Assembly: GCA_947581765.1 (NCBI GenBank)
Contig: CANPVU010000009.1
Location: 1 to 53,368, forward strand
Source: an uncultured Bacilli bacterium
Lineage (GTDB): Bacteria > Bacillota_I > Bacilli_A > RF39 > UBA660
DNA length: 53,368 bases
Reading direction: 5' to 3'
Shown: positions 46,919 to 53,368 of the stretch, piece after piece
How positions within the stretch are numbered: the stretch's first letter is position 1
Layout of the letters: every line of letters begins with the position of its first letter
Translations under genes and position numbers: made by a program
The notes under the pieces: model-generated
Databases searched by the model: none
What the model was told of the DNA's origin: nothing
Seen by the model: only the letters and a program-made list of their open reading frames with translations

Positions 46919-47710
46919 TTAATTACCAACTTTTCTGGATTGAATTTCAGCAATTTTTTCAAATACTTCTGCAGCATTGTGTTCATTAATTTCAGTGTAA
47001 CCAAGTTCCTTAAGTGCTAAAACTTTGATATTATTTAATTCTAGAGTTCTACTAAGTTTTTCCTCACGTTTTTGTTCAATTTGATTAGTGAATCTTTTGT
47101 GACATTCTGCTAATTTTGTTTTAGAAGCTCCCCCACTGTTGTATAATACAAATGCAGAGTACATTATACTTTCAAAAATAAATTGTTCTTCTTCATTAAA
47201 TACAAATTCCATTGGCTTTACAAAACCAGTTTCTTTAGCAACATATCCTAGTATATACTTAAGTTCTTTTGATGTATCTAAAGATTGTAAGAAATGGTAT
47301 AAATATTCAATAGTATAGTGTCCATCTGAATTTTTATCTGATGAGTCATCTAATTTTTCTTTAATAAGATCTATTATATTAATTAATAACTCTTGATCCT
47401 TTTTATTTAAACCAGATAATATAGTGTTTGCAGATTCAATATTTGTAGTCATATCATTATCGTTACAAATACTATTTAATCTAACTTCAACTTCAGATAA
47501 ATAATCAGTATCTACTTTAATATCTTCTATTTCCTCTGAAGTTTTAACACCTAATAAGTTTAATAATAATACTTTTTTATCTTTTGGCCATTTATTTATA
47601 TCATCTAATTCTAGATAGTTATATATCATCTGTCTAGAAACTCCTAGAAATTTAGCTAATTTAACTTTTGAAATACCTAACTCTTTTAGTAAACTGTCTA
47701 ACCTTTCCAT
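46919..47710 (-). CDS. XRE-type helix-turn-helix protein, 263 residues
   Basis: Predicted DNA-binding regulator. The first 60 residues form an XRE-like HTH: LGISKVKLAKFLGVSRQMIY with recognition helix about 22-30, and a DDINKWPKDKKVLLLNLLGV ending. The rest (65-263) is acidic and helical without a known sensor domain; AKETGFVKPMEFVFNEEEQF and the Lys-rich helix EQKREEKLSRTLELN could form a dimer. AGGAGGGTATAAAG precedes the ATG on the minus strand. Autoregulation is possible; it is not adjacent to phage structural genes. Confidence 0.78.
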   Translation of the reverse strand: MERLDSLLKELGISKVKLAKFLGVSRQMIYNYLELDDINKWPKDKKVLLLNLLGVKTSEEIEDIKVDTDYLSEVEVRLNSICNDNDMTTNIESANTILSGLNKKDQELLINIIDLIKEKLDDSSDKNSDGHYTIEYLYHFLQSLDTSKELKYILGYVAKETGFVKPMEFVFNEEEQFIFESIMYSAFVLYNSGGASKTKLAECHKRFTNQIEQKREEKLSRTLELNNIKVLALKELGYTEINEHNAAEVFEKIAEIQSRKVGN

Positions 47711-47880
47711 CTTTATACCCTCCTAATATCATTATAGCATTAATATGTCAAATGTCAAGTGTAAAGTAATAGTTAACGATAGATTTTGTTTACATTTTTT
47801 ATTTTAAATATTTTTATATTAGTTATTTTTACACTATAAAAGAAAAAATAGCTAATTTATAAGCTATTATATTAATATAT

Positions 47881-48249
47881 TTATTTAAATTTTGACCCTA
47901 AATGAATGATTTTAAATATTATAGAATTAATTATGTAGTATATTAAATAGATTAAAAATTCAATACCATTATAAATAATAAGGCTAAAACAAATGGATTT
48001 AGATATATCATTTAAAAATATACATAATATTATACAAAGAATTACGGATAATAATATTTTATTTGAGTTATATAATAAAATATAAATTATATTTAGAAGA
48101 ATAGTTAGTATTGTAAATGTACTGTTTCCATTAAATAATCTATATAATATAAATAAATTATATATAAATATAATAGGTCTTAAGATAAAATATAAACTAT
48201 ATAGTGCAATTCCTAATTTAGTATCTTTATCAATGTTATTTTTTTTCAC
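47881..48249 (-). CDS. Small membrane protein, 122 residues
   Basis: Not recognised. Four or so hydrophobic helices (about 12-35, 45-62, 65-82, 85-112) with few charges; probably in the cytoplasmic membrane. GTG start at 48249 (complement) follows GGGGAGGGCAAA, and the upstream neighbour mnmA ends 18 bp before it on the same strand, so they are likely co-transcribed. No family or transport motif is visible. Confidence 0.62.
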   Translation of the reverse strand: MKKNNIDKDTKLGIALYSLYFILRPIIFIYNLFILYRLFNGNSTFTILTILLNIIYILLYNSNKILLSVILCIILCIFLNDISKSICFSLIIYNGIEFLIYLIYYIINSIIFKIIHLGSKFK

Positions 48250-48267
48250 TTTGCCCTCCCCTTTTTA

Positions 48268-49371
48268 TTATAAATACCATAATTTTTCGTTATTTTTTCT
48301 TACTTCTTTGATTATACCTCCACCAATACATCTTTGGTTATCATATAATACGCATGCTTGACCAGGAGTTACAGATTTAACTCCTTGAGGATATTTAACT
48401 AATATAGTATCATCAGTTAAATATTCTAATTCAACATCATTATCCGGTTGCCTATATCTGAATTTAGCACTGCATTTTGTTGGTCTATCTTCACAGTTAA
48501 AGTTTATTGTATCAATAATACAAGAATCACTTATTAAATACTCTTCATGTCCATGGGCAACATACAAAATATTTTTATTTAAATCTTTTCCAACTACAAA
48601 TAATCTGTCTTTATTTCCGCCTATATTAAGTCCTCTTCTTTGACCTATAGTATAATACATTAAGCCAGTATGAGTACCAATTTCTTCATTAGAATAAATA
48701 TCTACTATTTTACCTGATTTATTTGGTAAATAATTTTGTAAGAACTTGCTAAAGTTTCTTTCTCCAATAAAACATATACCTGTAGAATCCTTTTTGCTTG
48801 CTGTTATTAATCCATACTCACTAGCAATTTTTCTAACCTCAGTTTTTTCTAAATCACCAAGTGGAAATAATACATTTGATAATTGATCTTTTGATACTTG
48901 TGAAAGAAAGTAAGTTTGATCTTTATTACTATCTTTACTTCTCATTAATTGTCCATTTTCTATTTTAGCATAATGTCCTGTAGCAATATAATCACAACCT
49001 AATTCTTTTGCTTTATTAGCAAACATATCAAATTTAATATATTTGTTACACATAATATCTGGATTAGGAGTTCTTCCTTTTTTTAATTCATCTAAAAAAT
49101 AAGTAAAAACATAATCCCAATATTCTTTTACAAAATCAACTCTATATAGTGGTATTCCAATTTTATTACAAACTTCTTTAGCATCGTTATAATCTTGTTC
49201 TTGTGGGCAAATATTATTATTTAAATCAGGATTTCCTAAATAATCTCCATTTAAGCTAGTATCCCAATTTCTCATAAATAATCCGATAACTTCATATCCT
49301 TGTTGTTTCAATAATAAAGCAGCAACACTACTATCTACTCCCCCACTAATACCAACTACAACCTTCTTCAT
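48268..49371 (-). CDS. mnmA: tRNA-specific 2-thiouridylase MnmA
   Basis: Adds sulfur at C2 of the wobble uridine of tRNA-Lys, Glu and Gln using persulfide from a cysteine desulfurase (here SufS is the candidate donor). PP-loop ATPase VGISGGVDSSVAALLL at the N-terminus, NPDIMCNKYIKF with the first catalytic Cys (about 107), KDSTGICFIGERNF with the second (about 199), and the C-terminal beta-barrel with GQRRGLNIGG and a QACVLYD end. 367 residues, full length. GTGATTTT precedes the ATG on the minus strand. No separate IscS-type desulfurase is seen near it. Confidence 0.96.
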   Translation of the reverse strand: MKKVVVGISGGVDSSVAALLLKQQGYEVIGLFMRNWDTSLNGDYLGNPDLNNNICPQEQDYNDAKEVCNKIGIPLYRVDFVKEYWDYVFTYFLDELKKGRTPNPDIMCNKYIKFDMFANKAKELGCDYIATGHYAKIENGQLMRSKDSNKDQTYFLSQVSKDQLSNVLFPLGDLEKTEVRKIASEYGLITASKKDSTGICFIGERNFSKFLQNYLPNKSGKIVDIYSNEEIGTHTGLMYYTIGQRRGLNIGGNKDRLFVVGKDLNKNILYVAHGHEEYLISDSCIIDTINFNCEDRPTKCSAKFRYRQPDNDVELEYLTDDTILVKYPQGVKSVTPGQACVLYDNQRCIGGGIIKEVRKNNEKLWYL

Positions 49372-49504
49372 AAAATCACCAACTATATTATAACATGTAA
49401 TAAAACAAGTACAAAATTAATTTTTTACATAAAATTAATTATAGATATAAATATTACTTAAATTATAATATTGTATTTTTATTTATTTGCTAAAAATACT
49501 AATA

Positions 49505-49530
49505 TAAAAAAAGTAAACAATGTTTACTTT
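49505..49530 (-). terminator. Palindromic terminator after decayed gene
   Basis: AAAGTAAACA / TGTTTACTTT with a one-base loop; on the minus strand T-rich sequence follows. Confidence 0.6.
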
Positions 49531-49690
49531 AAAATTCATATATTTTATCATTAATTATAGCCAATTTTCCAATACTATTATCATTTAATTTCCAATAATA
49601 TAAATCATTATTATAAGTGATAAAATAGTTTAAATTAATTGCTTTAATTTTTACTTAATTATTTGATAAATCAAATTCATTTTCTTTAAA
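49529..49690 (-). pseudogene. Decayed minus-strand gene fragment
   Basis: A frame reads ENEFDLSNN, a stop, then VKIKAINLNYFITYNNDLYY and WKLNDNSIGKLAIINDKIYEF to a stop at 49529. Codon use and the YYWKLNDNS-type beta pattern look gene-like, but there is no start and one in-frame stop. It lies just past the end of the spoIIM-like gene. Family not recognised. Confidence 0.4.
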
Positions 49691-49730
49691 ATTAGAGCAT
49701 ATTTATTATTTTTTTTAAAATTAGAGGCAT
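49685..49730. repeat. Short direct repeat at spoIIM-like gene end
   Basis: TTTAAAATTAGAGCAT (49685-49700) and TTTAAAATTAGAGGCAT (49714-49730) lie 29 bp apart across the C-terminal codons and stop of the gene; the copies suggest local duplication that may have truncated or extended the coding end. Confidence 0.5.
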
Positions 49731-50303
49731 TACATATGTTTCGTAGAGTGTAGTTATAATAACTGTAATAATGCATAAAACAAATATTAAAAGGTATCTA
49801 TTTATAATTTTTTTAAAATCTATTGTTTTTTTATGAATTATGCAATCAATAATATGTTTGGATAATATTATTGAATATACCCCTAAGTACATATATGAAA
49901 TAAGATAAATAACTTGATGTGGAAGATTATATATAATACCGTATATTATACCTTTTGTTTTATATTTCATTATAAAACTAGATATAGTAAAACTTATTAA
50001 AAAAGATTTAATAAATAGAAGAAAAATAACTATAGGTATACCAATTATAGATATTCCTAAAATCCATATAATAACTATATATAATAAATTTACAATTATA
50101 TTATTAATTAAATCTAATTTAGGATTTATTGTTCCATATTCATTTATAAATCTATCTATAGATTCAACAATAGTACTTTTATCGCTATTATTAAGTACAG
50201 TCATAAAAATACTTCCTGTAATAATGCCAATAATACAAATAATTATTAAGAATAGTAGTGTCTTTTTGTCTACATTTAATAGTCTGTTTATTACTTTTTT
50301 CAT
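49692..50303 (-). CDS. SpoIIM-like (stage II sporulation M) membrane protein
   Basis: Membrane protein of the SpoIIM/DUF95 family. In spore formers SpoIIM works with SpoIID/P in forespore engulfment; relatives occur in non-sporulating bacteria. Hydrophobic helices at about 15-35, 70-90, 85-107 and 160-195; the family core is IIGIPIVIFLLFIKSFLISF followed by LPHQVIYLISYMYLGV. 203 residues is the usual size. No other sporulation gene is present here, so spore formation should not be inferred from it. No strong ribosome site; AGGTGAAATA on the minus strand precedes the ATG. Confidence 0.82.
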   Translation of the reverse strand: MKKVINRLLNVDKKTLLFLIIICIIGIITGSIFMTVLNNSDKSTIVESIDRFINEYGTINPKLDLINNIIVNLLYIVIIWILGISIIGIPIVIFLLFIKSFLISFTISSFIMKYKTKGIIYGIIYNLPHQVIYLISYMYLGVYSIILSKHIIDCIIHKKTIDFKKIINRYLLIFVLCIITVIITTLYETYVMPLILKKIINML

Positions 50304-50362
50304 TATTTCACCTACTTAATTATATTTAATTAAATATATAATATTACAAAAAAGTAAATATA

Positions 50363-50371
50363 TGCTATAAT
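50363..50371 (+). promoter_or_regulatory. Extended -10 promoter of a 31-residue membrane peptide
   Basis: TGCTATAAT, 17 bp before the ATG, with GAGGTG as ribosome site between them. Confidence 0.5.
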
Positions 50372-50388
50372 TTATATGAGGTGTACAA

Positions 50389-50484
50389 ATGAAAAAGGTT
50401 TTAAAAAAAGTACTTATAGTATTATTAGTTATAGGAATGGTAGTTACTATGGTAATTTTACCTGCATTAACTGCAATGAGATAG
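50389..50484 (+). CDS. Small membrane peptide, 31 residues
   Basis: Encodes MKKVLKKVLIVLLVIGMVVT and 11 more residues: basic head, one membrane helix. Promoter, GAGGTG ribosome site and terminator bracket it exactly, making a complete minimal gene. It differs from the toxin at 17587: no leader structure or antisense partner is evident. Function unknown; small membrane regulator or toxin are possible. It is divergent from the spoIIM-like gene. Confidence 0.55.
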   Translation: MKKVLKKVLIVLLVIGMVVTMVILPALTAMR

Positions 50485-50486
50485 AT

Positions 50487-50526
50487 AAAAAAACTATAAA
50501 GTTTGAGTTTACTTTATAGTTTTTAT
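50487..50526. terminator. Bidirectional terminator
   Basis: AAACTATAAAGT / ACTTTATAGTTT, 12-bp perfect stem with 8-nt loop; T runs in both directions, between the small peptide gene and mscL. Confidence 0.85.
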
Positions 50527-50909
50527 TTATTTTCTTTTAATAAGTCTCTAATTTCTTGTAATAAAATAATATCTTCGCTTTTTTCTTCAACAACTTCTTC
50601 TTTTTTTCTACCAATATTCATTATTTTATTAACTGTTTTTAAAATAAAGAATAGTATAGCTGCCATTATTAAGAAATTAATTATAGATGTAATAAAATGT
50701 CCCCAATTTAAATATTGTCCAGTATTAAATATTTCTAATTGACCTTTAATTTCACTTCCACCTATACAGTTTATTATTGGATTTATAAAGTCATCAGTAA
50801 GTGCTGTAACAATTGTTGTAAATGCACCACCTATTATAACACCGACAGCCATATCTAATACGTTTCCACGTAATATAAATTCTTTAAATTCTTTTATTAA
50901 TCCTTTCAT
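50523..50909 (-). CDS. mscL: Large-conductance mechanosensitive channel MscL
   Basis: Homopentameric channel in the membrane that opens on osmotic downshift. MKGLIKEFKEFILRGNVLDM then AVGVIIGGAFTTIVTALTDD form the N-terminal amphipathic and TM1 helices; a loop, then TM2 (WGHFITSIINFLIMAAILFF) and a charged C-terminal bundle (EEVVEEKSEDIILLQEIRDL). 128 residues, full length. GGAGGTATGTT is the minus-strand ribosome site. The C-terminal Glu/Lys helix is intact. Confidence 0.96.
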   Translation of the reverse strand: MKGLIKEFKEFILRGNVLDMAVGVIIGGAFTTIVTALTDDFINPIINCIGGSEIKGQLEIFNTGQYLNWGHFITSIINFLIMAAILFFILKTVNKIMNIGRKKEEVVEEKSEDIILLQEIRDLLKENK

Positions 50910-50955
50910 AACATACCTCCATATAAATTATATCAAATTTTATTATAAATACAAA

Positions 50956-51900
50956 CTACTTATAGCTTGATAATCTTAAATATTTTTCAAAATTTTCACT
51001 TATTTGAATTAATAACTCTTTCTTTCTAAGATCTTGTATCCAGTCTTTTGGAATTTTATTAGTATCATAATATATTCCTGCTAATGCACCAGTTAGAGCT
51101 CCTATTGTAGATGTATCATTGCCAATATTAGTAGTTGCTATTATACAATCCTTGTAATTATCTGACATTATAAAACACCATATTACACATTCTAATGTAT
51201 CAACTATAAAACTAGATGCGCTTATCTCATCTATTGATAATTCTGCTAGGTTGCCAATTAAAATTCTTGAAAAATATTCTAATGTACTGTTTGAGAACAT
51301 ACTGTAATCAATACTTTTTAATTTTTTTAATGCTATATATTTATTTTCTCCATTTAATATGAACATTAAATAGTGTACATATATATAACAAGCACAGATT
51401 GATATGCTGTGTTTATGTGTAATAGAACATACTTTACTAATTGTATCATAAACATCTTCTTTAGTGGCTTTATTTGCCATAAAATAATATGCAATTGGTA
51501 ACATCATTTTTAAAGAACTATTTCCATTATTTTCAAAGCCATCTTCACCGCATTCATATGCATTTTTTTCACGCTTTGTATATCTAATTAATGCTTTTAA
51601 TGTTGTTTTTCCAATCCCAAAAGATTCACAAACCGATGAATATTTATTACTTGTAAACCAACTAACGCAGTTTTCTGCAATAAAATTATAATTTAATCCT
51701 TTTTTTGTTATTGCATTTGTTGTTGCAAGCATTAATGATGTACTGTCGGTCCATGCGCCTTTTGGAAGTCCTTTTCCAATACTTGGACTCATTTTATATG
51801 TTGGATGCTCTAATAAATATTCTCTATTTTGTCCTTTTGTTGGCATACCTAACGCATCTCCTATTGCGTAGCCTATTATACCTTCTTTTACTCTATACAT
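50956..51900 (-). CDS. ADP-ribosylglycohydrolase-family protein, altered metal site
   Basis: Helical protein of the ARH/DraG family, which removes ADP-ribose from proteins or small molecules. The fold is clear: IIGYAIGDALGMPTKG (8-23), WTDSTSLML (50-58), and TTNIGNDTSTIGALTGALAGI near 256-276. But metal ligands differ: the second Asp of TDDT is Ser53, and in GNDTD the second Asp is Ser264. Two of the Mg-binding acids are thus lost, so activity may be changed or absent. 314 residues, normal size. No clear ribosome site on the minus strand. Confidence 0.85.
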   Translation of the reverse strand: MYRVKEGIIGYAIGDALGMPTKGQNREYLLEHPTYKMSPSIGKGLPKGAWTDSTSLMLATTNAITKKGLNYNFIAENCVSWFTSNKYSSVCESFGIGKTTLKALIRYTKREKNAYECGEDGFENNGNSSLKMMLPIAYYFMANKATKEDVYDTISKVCSITHKHSISICACYIYVHYLMFILNGENKYIALKKLKSIDYSMFSNSTLEYFSRILIGNLAELSIDEISASSFIVDTLECVIWCFIMSDNYKDCIIATTNIGNDTSTIGALTGALAGIYYDTNKIPKDWIQDLRKKELLIQISENFEKYLRLSSYK

Positions 51901-51955
51901 ACTATCATTCCCTACATAGATTTCTATGTATATTATATATTAATTTAAAATCAAA

Positions 51956-51981
51956 AACAATATCATTGTTATGATATTGTT
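51956..51981 (-). terminator. Terminator of the 247-residue lipoprotein gene
   Basis: AACAATATCAT / ATGATATTGTT, 11-bp stem, tetraloop, then TTT on the minus strand. Confidence 0.75.
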
Positions 51982-51984
51982 CTA

Positions 51985-52728
51985 TTAAGCAATTTTAAAG
52001 CTTACTAAATTTAAATTACTGTTTGAATCTTTTTTAAATTTATATGTAACTTTCGAAAATTTTGATTTATCTTCATCACTGATTGTATAAGTTTCAGAAT
52101 CACCTAAAGCTTTAACAACCTTTGTTTTATTAAAATCAGAGTATACAGTGTTGTTACTTATTACTCCAACATAAAATTCAGCAGTATACACATTATCAAT
52201 TACAGTAACATTGCCAATTTTAGATATTAATTTATCCTCACTTGTTTGTTCATTACAATCTGGTAATTCTTGAGAATAATATCCTTTATCAGCTTCAACA
52301 TAAATATAATTTGGACATCCACTTATATTATCATAATTTATTGTTGAAATACCAAATACTGAAGTAATTTGCTCACCAAGCTCATCACTTGGGATAAATG
52401 CATTAACATTTGTAATTCCTTTTGCAGCTAATTCATTTTTCTTCTCTTGTGAAACATTGTTTTCAACAACACGAGATGATGTTACAGCATCAATTGAATA
52501 TCTTAATTTATCTTCATTAGTATAATCATCAATTTTTGCTTCACCTTTCTTGTATAATTCTAATGTTTTAGGTAATTGTTCTAAAGTTATAACTTGATTT
52601 GATATTGTTTGTAAAACTATTTCATCTTCTACTTTTTCTGATTCCTTAGTAGTATTTTGCGTTGAATTACATCCAGTTAATAATACAATAAGAACAAATA
52701 CAAAAATAAATTTTTTAAATTTTTTCAT
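51985..52728 (-). CDS. Lipoprotein, 247 residues
   Basis: Exported lipoprotein: FVFVLIVLLTGC, lipobox Cys about 20. The mature part is acidic; SRVVENNVSQEKKNELAAKG near 85-105 is helical and the C-terminal 130 residues are strand-rich (NVYTAEFYVGVISNNTVYSD, YTISDEDKSKFSKVTYKFKK). Two cysteines, CPN and CNE near 138 and 158, may form a disulfide outside the cell. No family recognised. GAGAGGGTATATA precedes the ATG on the minus strand. Single gene with terminator; not related in sequence to the two paralogues at 37.5-38.8 kb. Confidence 0.75.
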   Translation of the reverse strand: MKKFKKFIFVFVLIVLLTGCNSTQNTTKESEKVEDEIVLQTISNQVITLEQLPKTLELYKKGEAKIDDYTNEDKLRYSIDAVTSSRVVENNVSQEKKNELAAKGITNVNAFIPSDELGEQITSVFGISTINYDNISGCPNYIYVEADKGYYSQELPDCNEQTSEDKLISKIGNVTVIDNVYTAEFYVGVISNNTVYSDFNKTKVVKALGDSETYTISDEDKSKFSKVTYKFKKDSNSNLNLVSFKIA

Positions 52729-52840
52729 TATATACCCTCTCTCTTATTCTACATATTTATAATATCATAAACTACAAATAAAAGCAATTACTTACTTTAT
52801 ATACTTTTAAAAAAATGGTATAGTATTTATGAGGTGCATT

Positions 52841-53299
52841 ATGAATATAAAAAATAGTAAATTTATTATACTAGAAGTAATTCCTACTAATTTAAAAAGT
52901 AAAAATGGTACTATTATTCAACTTTCTGCTTTAAAAATAGATAGTTTAAATTTAATAGATAGATTTGATTATAGATTATGTGATGAAAAAATACCTATTA
53001 TAGAAATGAAAAGTTTAATAAATTATGATAATGAATGCTTTAAATATGTAAATTCACAAGATGATATATTAGAGTCATTTAAAGTATTTATTGAAGATTG
53101 TCCATTATTAATCATTGATAATTCATATACTAGAGATTATATAAATATTTATAAAAATAATATATATTCGATATCAGATTATTTAGATATAGAATATAGT
53201 GATGAAATGATAGAACAGATAATAAATAAATTTAATTTACAAAATAGTAATCATATTGTTGATTTATTATATGAAGCTTTAATGATGAAGTACAAATAA
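52841..53299 (+). CDS. DnaQ/DEDD exonuclease-like protein, catalytic residues lost
   Basis: Resembles the 3'-5' exonuclease fold: an N-terminal strand FIILEVIPTN (where active enzymes have DxE), GTIIQLSALKI, a middle LLIIDNSYTRDYI (HN-x-x-F-D in active enzymes), then NHIVDLLYEALM (H-x-x-x-D-A). Only Glu12 of the first acid pair remains, and Leu11 replaces Asp. It is likely an inactive binding relative. ATG 52841 is chosen because TATGAGGTGCATT precedes it; ATG 52829 is in frame but overlaps that site. 152 residues. The fold call rests on pattern only. Confidence 0.55.
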   Translation: MNIKNSKFIILEVIPTNLKSKNGTIIQLSALKIDSLNLIDRFDYRLCDEKIPIIEMKSLINYDNECFKYVNSQDDILESFKVFIEDCPLLIIDNSYTRDYINIYKNNIYSISDYLDIEYSDEMIEQIINKFNLQNSNHIVDLLYEALMMKYK

Positions 53300-53304
53300 A
53301 AAAA

Positions 53305-53352
53305 TGACAAAATAAATTTTGTCATGCGACCCTTTTAGGGTCTTTTCTTTTT
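53305..53352 (+). terminator. Double hairpin terminator
   Basis: TGACAAAA/TTTTGTCA, then GACCC/GGGTC around TTTTA, then TTTTCTTTTT. The second hairpin is the stronger stop. The last 16 bases of the window hold nothing recognisable. Confidence 0.85.
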
Positions 53353-53368
53353 GGTTCAATTTATTGTA

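Noticed and set aside
40255-47710. Prophage indicated by a tyrosine recombinase, RhuM and XRE proteins
   Set aside because: No structural, packaging or lysis genes; the genes are separated by housekeeping genes and the recombinase has Xer size and context.
49692-50303. Evidence of endospore formation from the SpoIIM-like gene
   Set aside because: The family also occurs in non-sporulating bacteria and no other sporulation gene is in the window.
1-53368. Mycoplasma-type code with TGA as Trp
   Set aside because: Trp is always TGG in clear genes, and reading through TGA at pfkB-like, sufD-like or smr gene ends meets more stops or runs into the next gene.

Overview
The window looks like chromosomal DNA of a very A+T-rich low-GC Firmicutes (Bacilli) or Mycoplasmatota-like bacterium, possibly one of the uncultured gut Bacilli lineages; this placement is inference. 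Signs are the strongly A/T-ending codon use, Gram-positive style lipoproteins, GGAGG/AGGTGAT ribosome sites, TGATAYAAT extended -10 promoters and a Bacillus-like tRNA-Ile2. TGA is a normal stop (it ends pfkB-like, sufD-like and smr genes), so the Mycoplasma code does not apply.

Layout. 1-2940: pyruvate phosphate dikinase. 3.0-5.3 kb: small accessory stretch with a transposase remnant, hypothetical genes, a CYTH phosphatase and a WG-repeat fragment. 5.4-12.8 kb: PfkB kinase, Smr protein, a 778-residue repeat-built surface protein, a cyclophilin lipoprotein, GalE, a metallophosphatase and a small alarmone synthetase. 12.8-17.8 kb: accessory region of unknown genes, decayed fragments, a 173-bp inverted-repeat element and, beside two tRNA genes, what reads as an undescribed type I toxin-antitoxin locus. 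18.1-25.1 kb: large lipoprotein, CysS, a degenerate YugP-like membrane protein, a coiled-coil protein and a ClpX-like AAA+ ATPase. 25.1-28.4 kb: HIT protein and a short suf operon (sufC, short sufD-like, sufS) whose sufS has no standard start codon. 28.4-37.4 kb: DUF4116-like protein, MutL, ribosome recycling factor, AI-2E-type transporter, small kinase, a 580-residue AlaRS lacking the C-terminal region, and a QueH-kinase fusion. 37.4-46.3 kb: two paralogous lipoproteins, RarA, Xer recombinase, phosphohexomutase, another lipoprotein, AlkD-like protein, a RhuM-Fic/Doc protein with a paired operator, a TSCPD protein and an HExxH protein. 46.3-53.4 kb: A+T-rich gap, XRE-type regulator, MnmA, SpoIIM-like protein, MscL, ADP-ribosylglycohydrolase-like protein, lipoprotein and a DnaQ-like pseudoenzyme.

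How the genes work together. Several genes serve translation and tRNA quality (CysS, AlaRS, RRF, MnmA, QueH, two tRNAs) and genome maintenance (MutL, RarA, Xer, AlkD). SufS/SufC/SufD and MnmA share sulfur chemistry, since MnmA needs persulfide sulfur delivered by a cysteine desulfurase. GalE and the phosphohexomutase point to nucleotide-sugar supply for an envelope polymer. The four lipoproteins plus the repeat protein form the visible envelope set. Three enzyme families (YugP, DnaQ, ADP-ribosylglycohydrolase) occur as copies with altered catalytic residues.

The most interesting items are the toxin-antitoxin locus at 17.48-17.82 kb, the duplicated operator at rhuM, the QueH-kinase fusion, and non-standard initiation at sufS (ATA) and perhaps relQ (ATT). 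All calls were made by reading the sequence; no database search was run.
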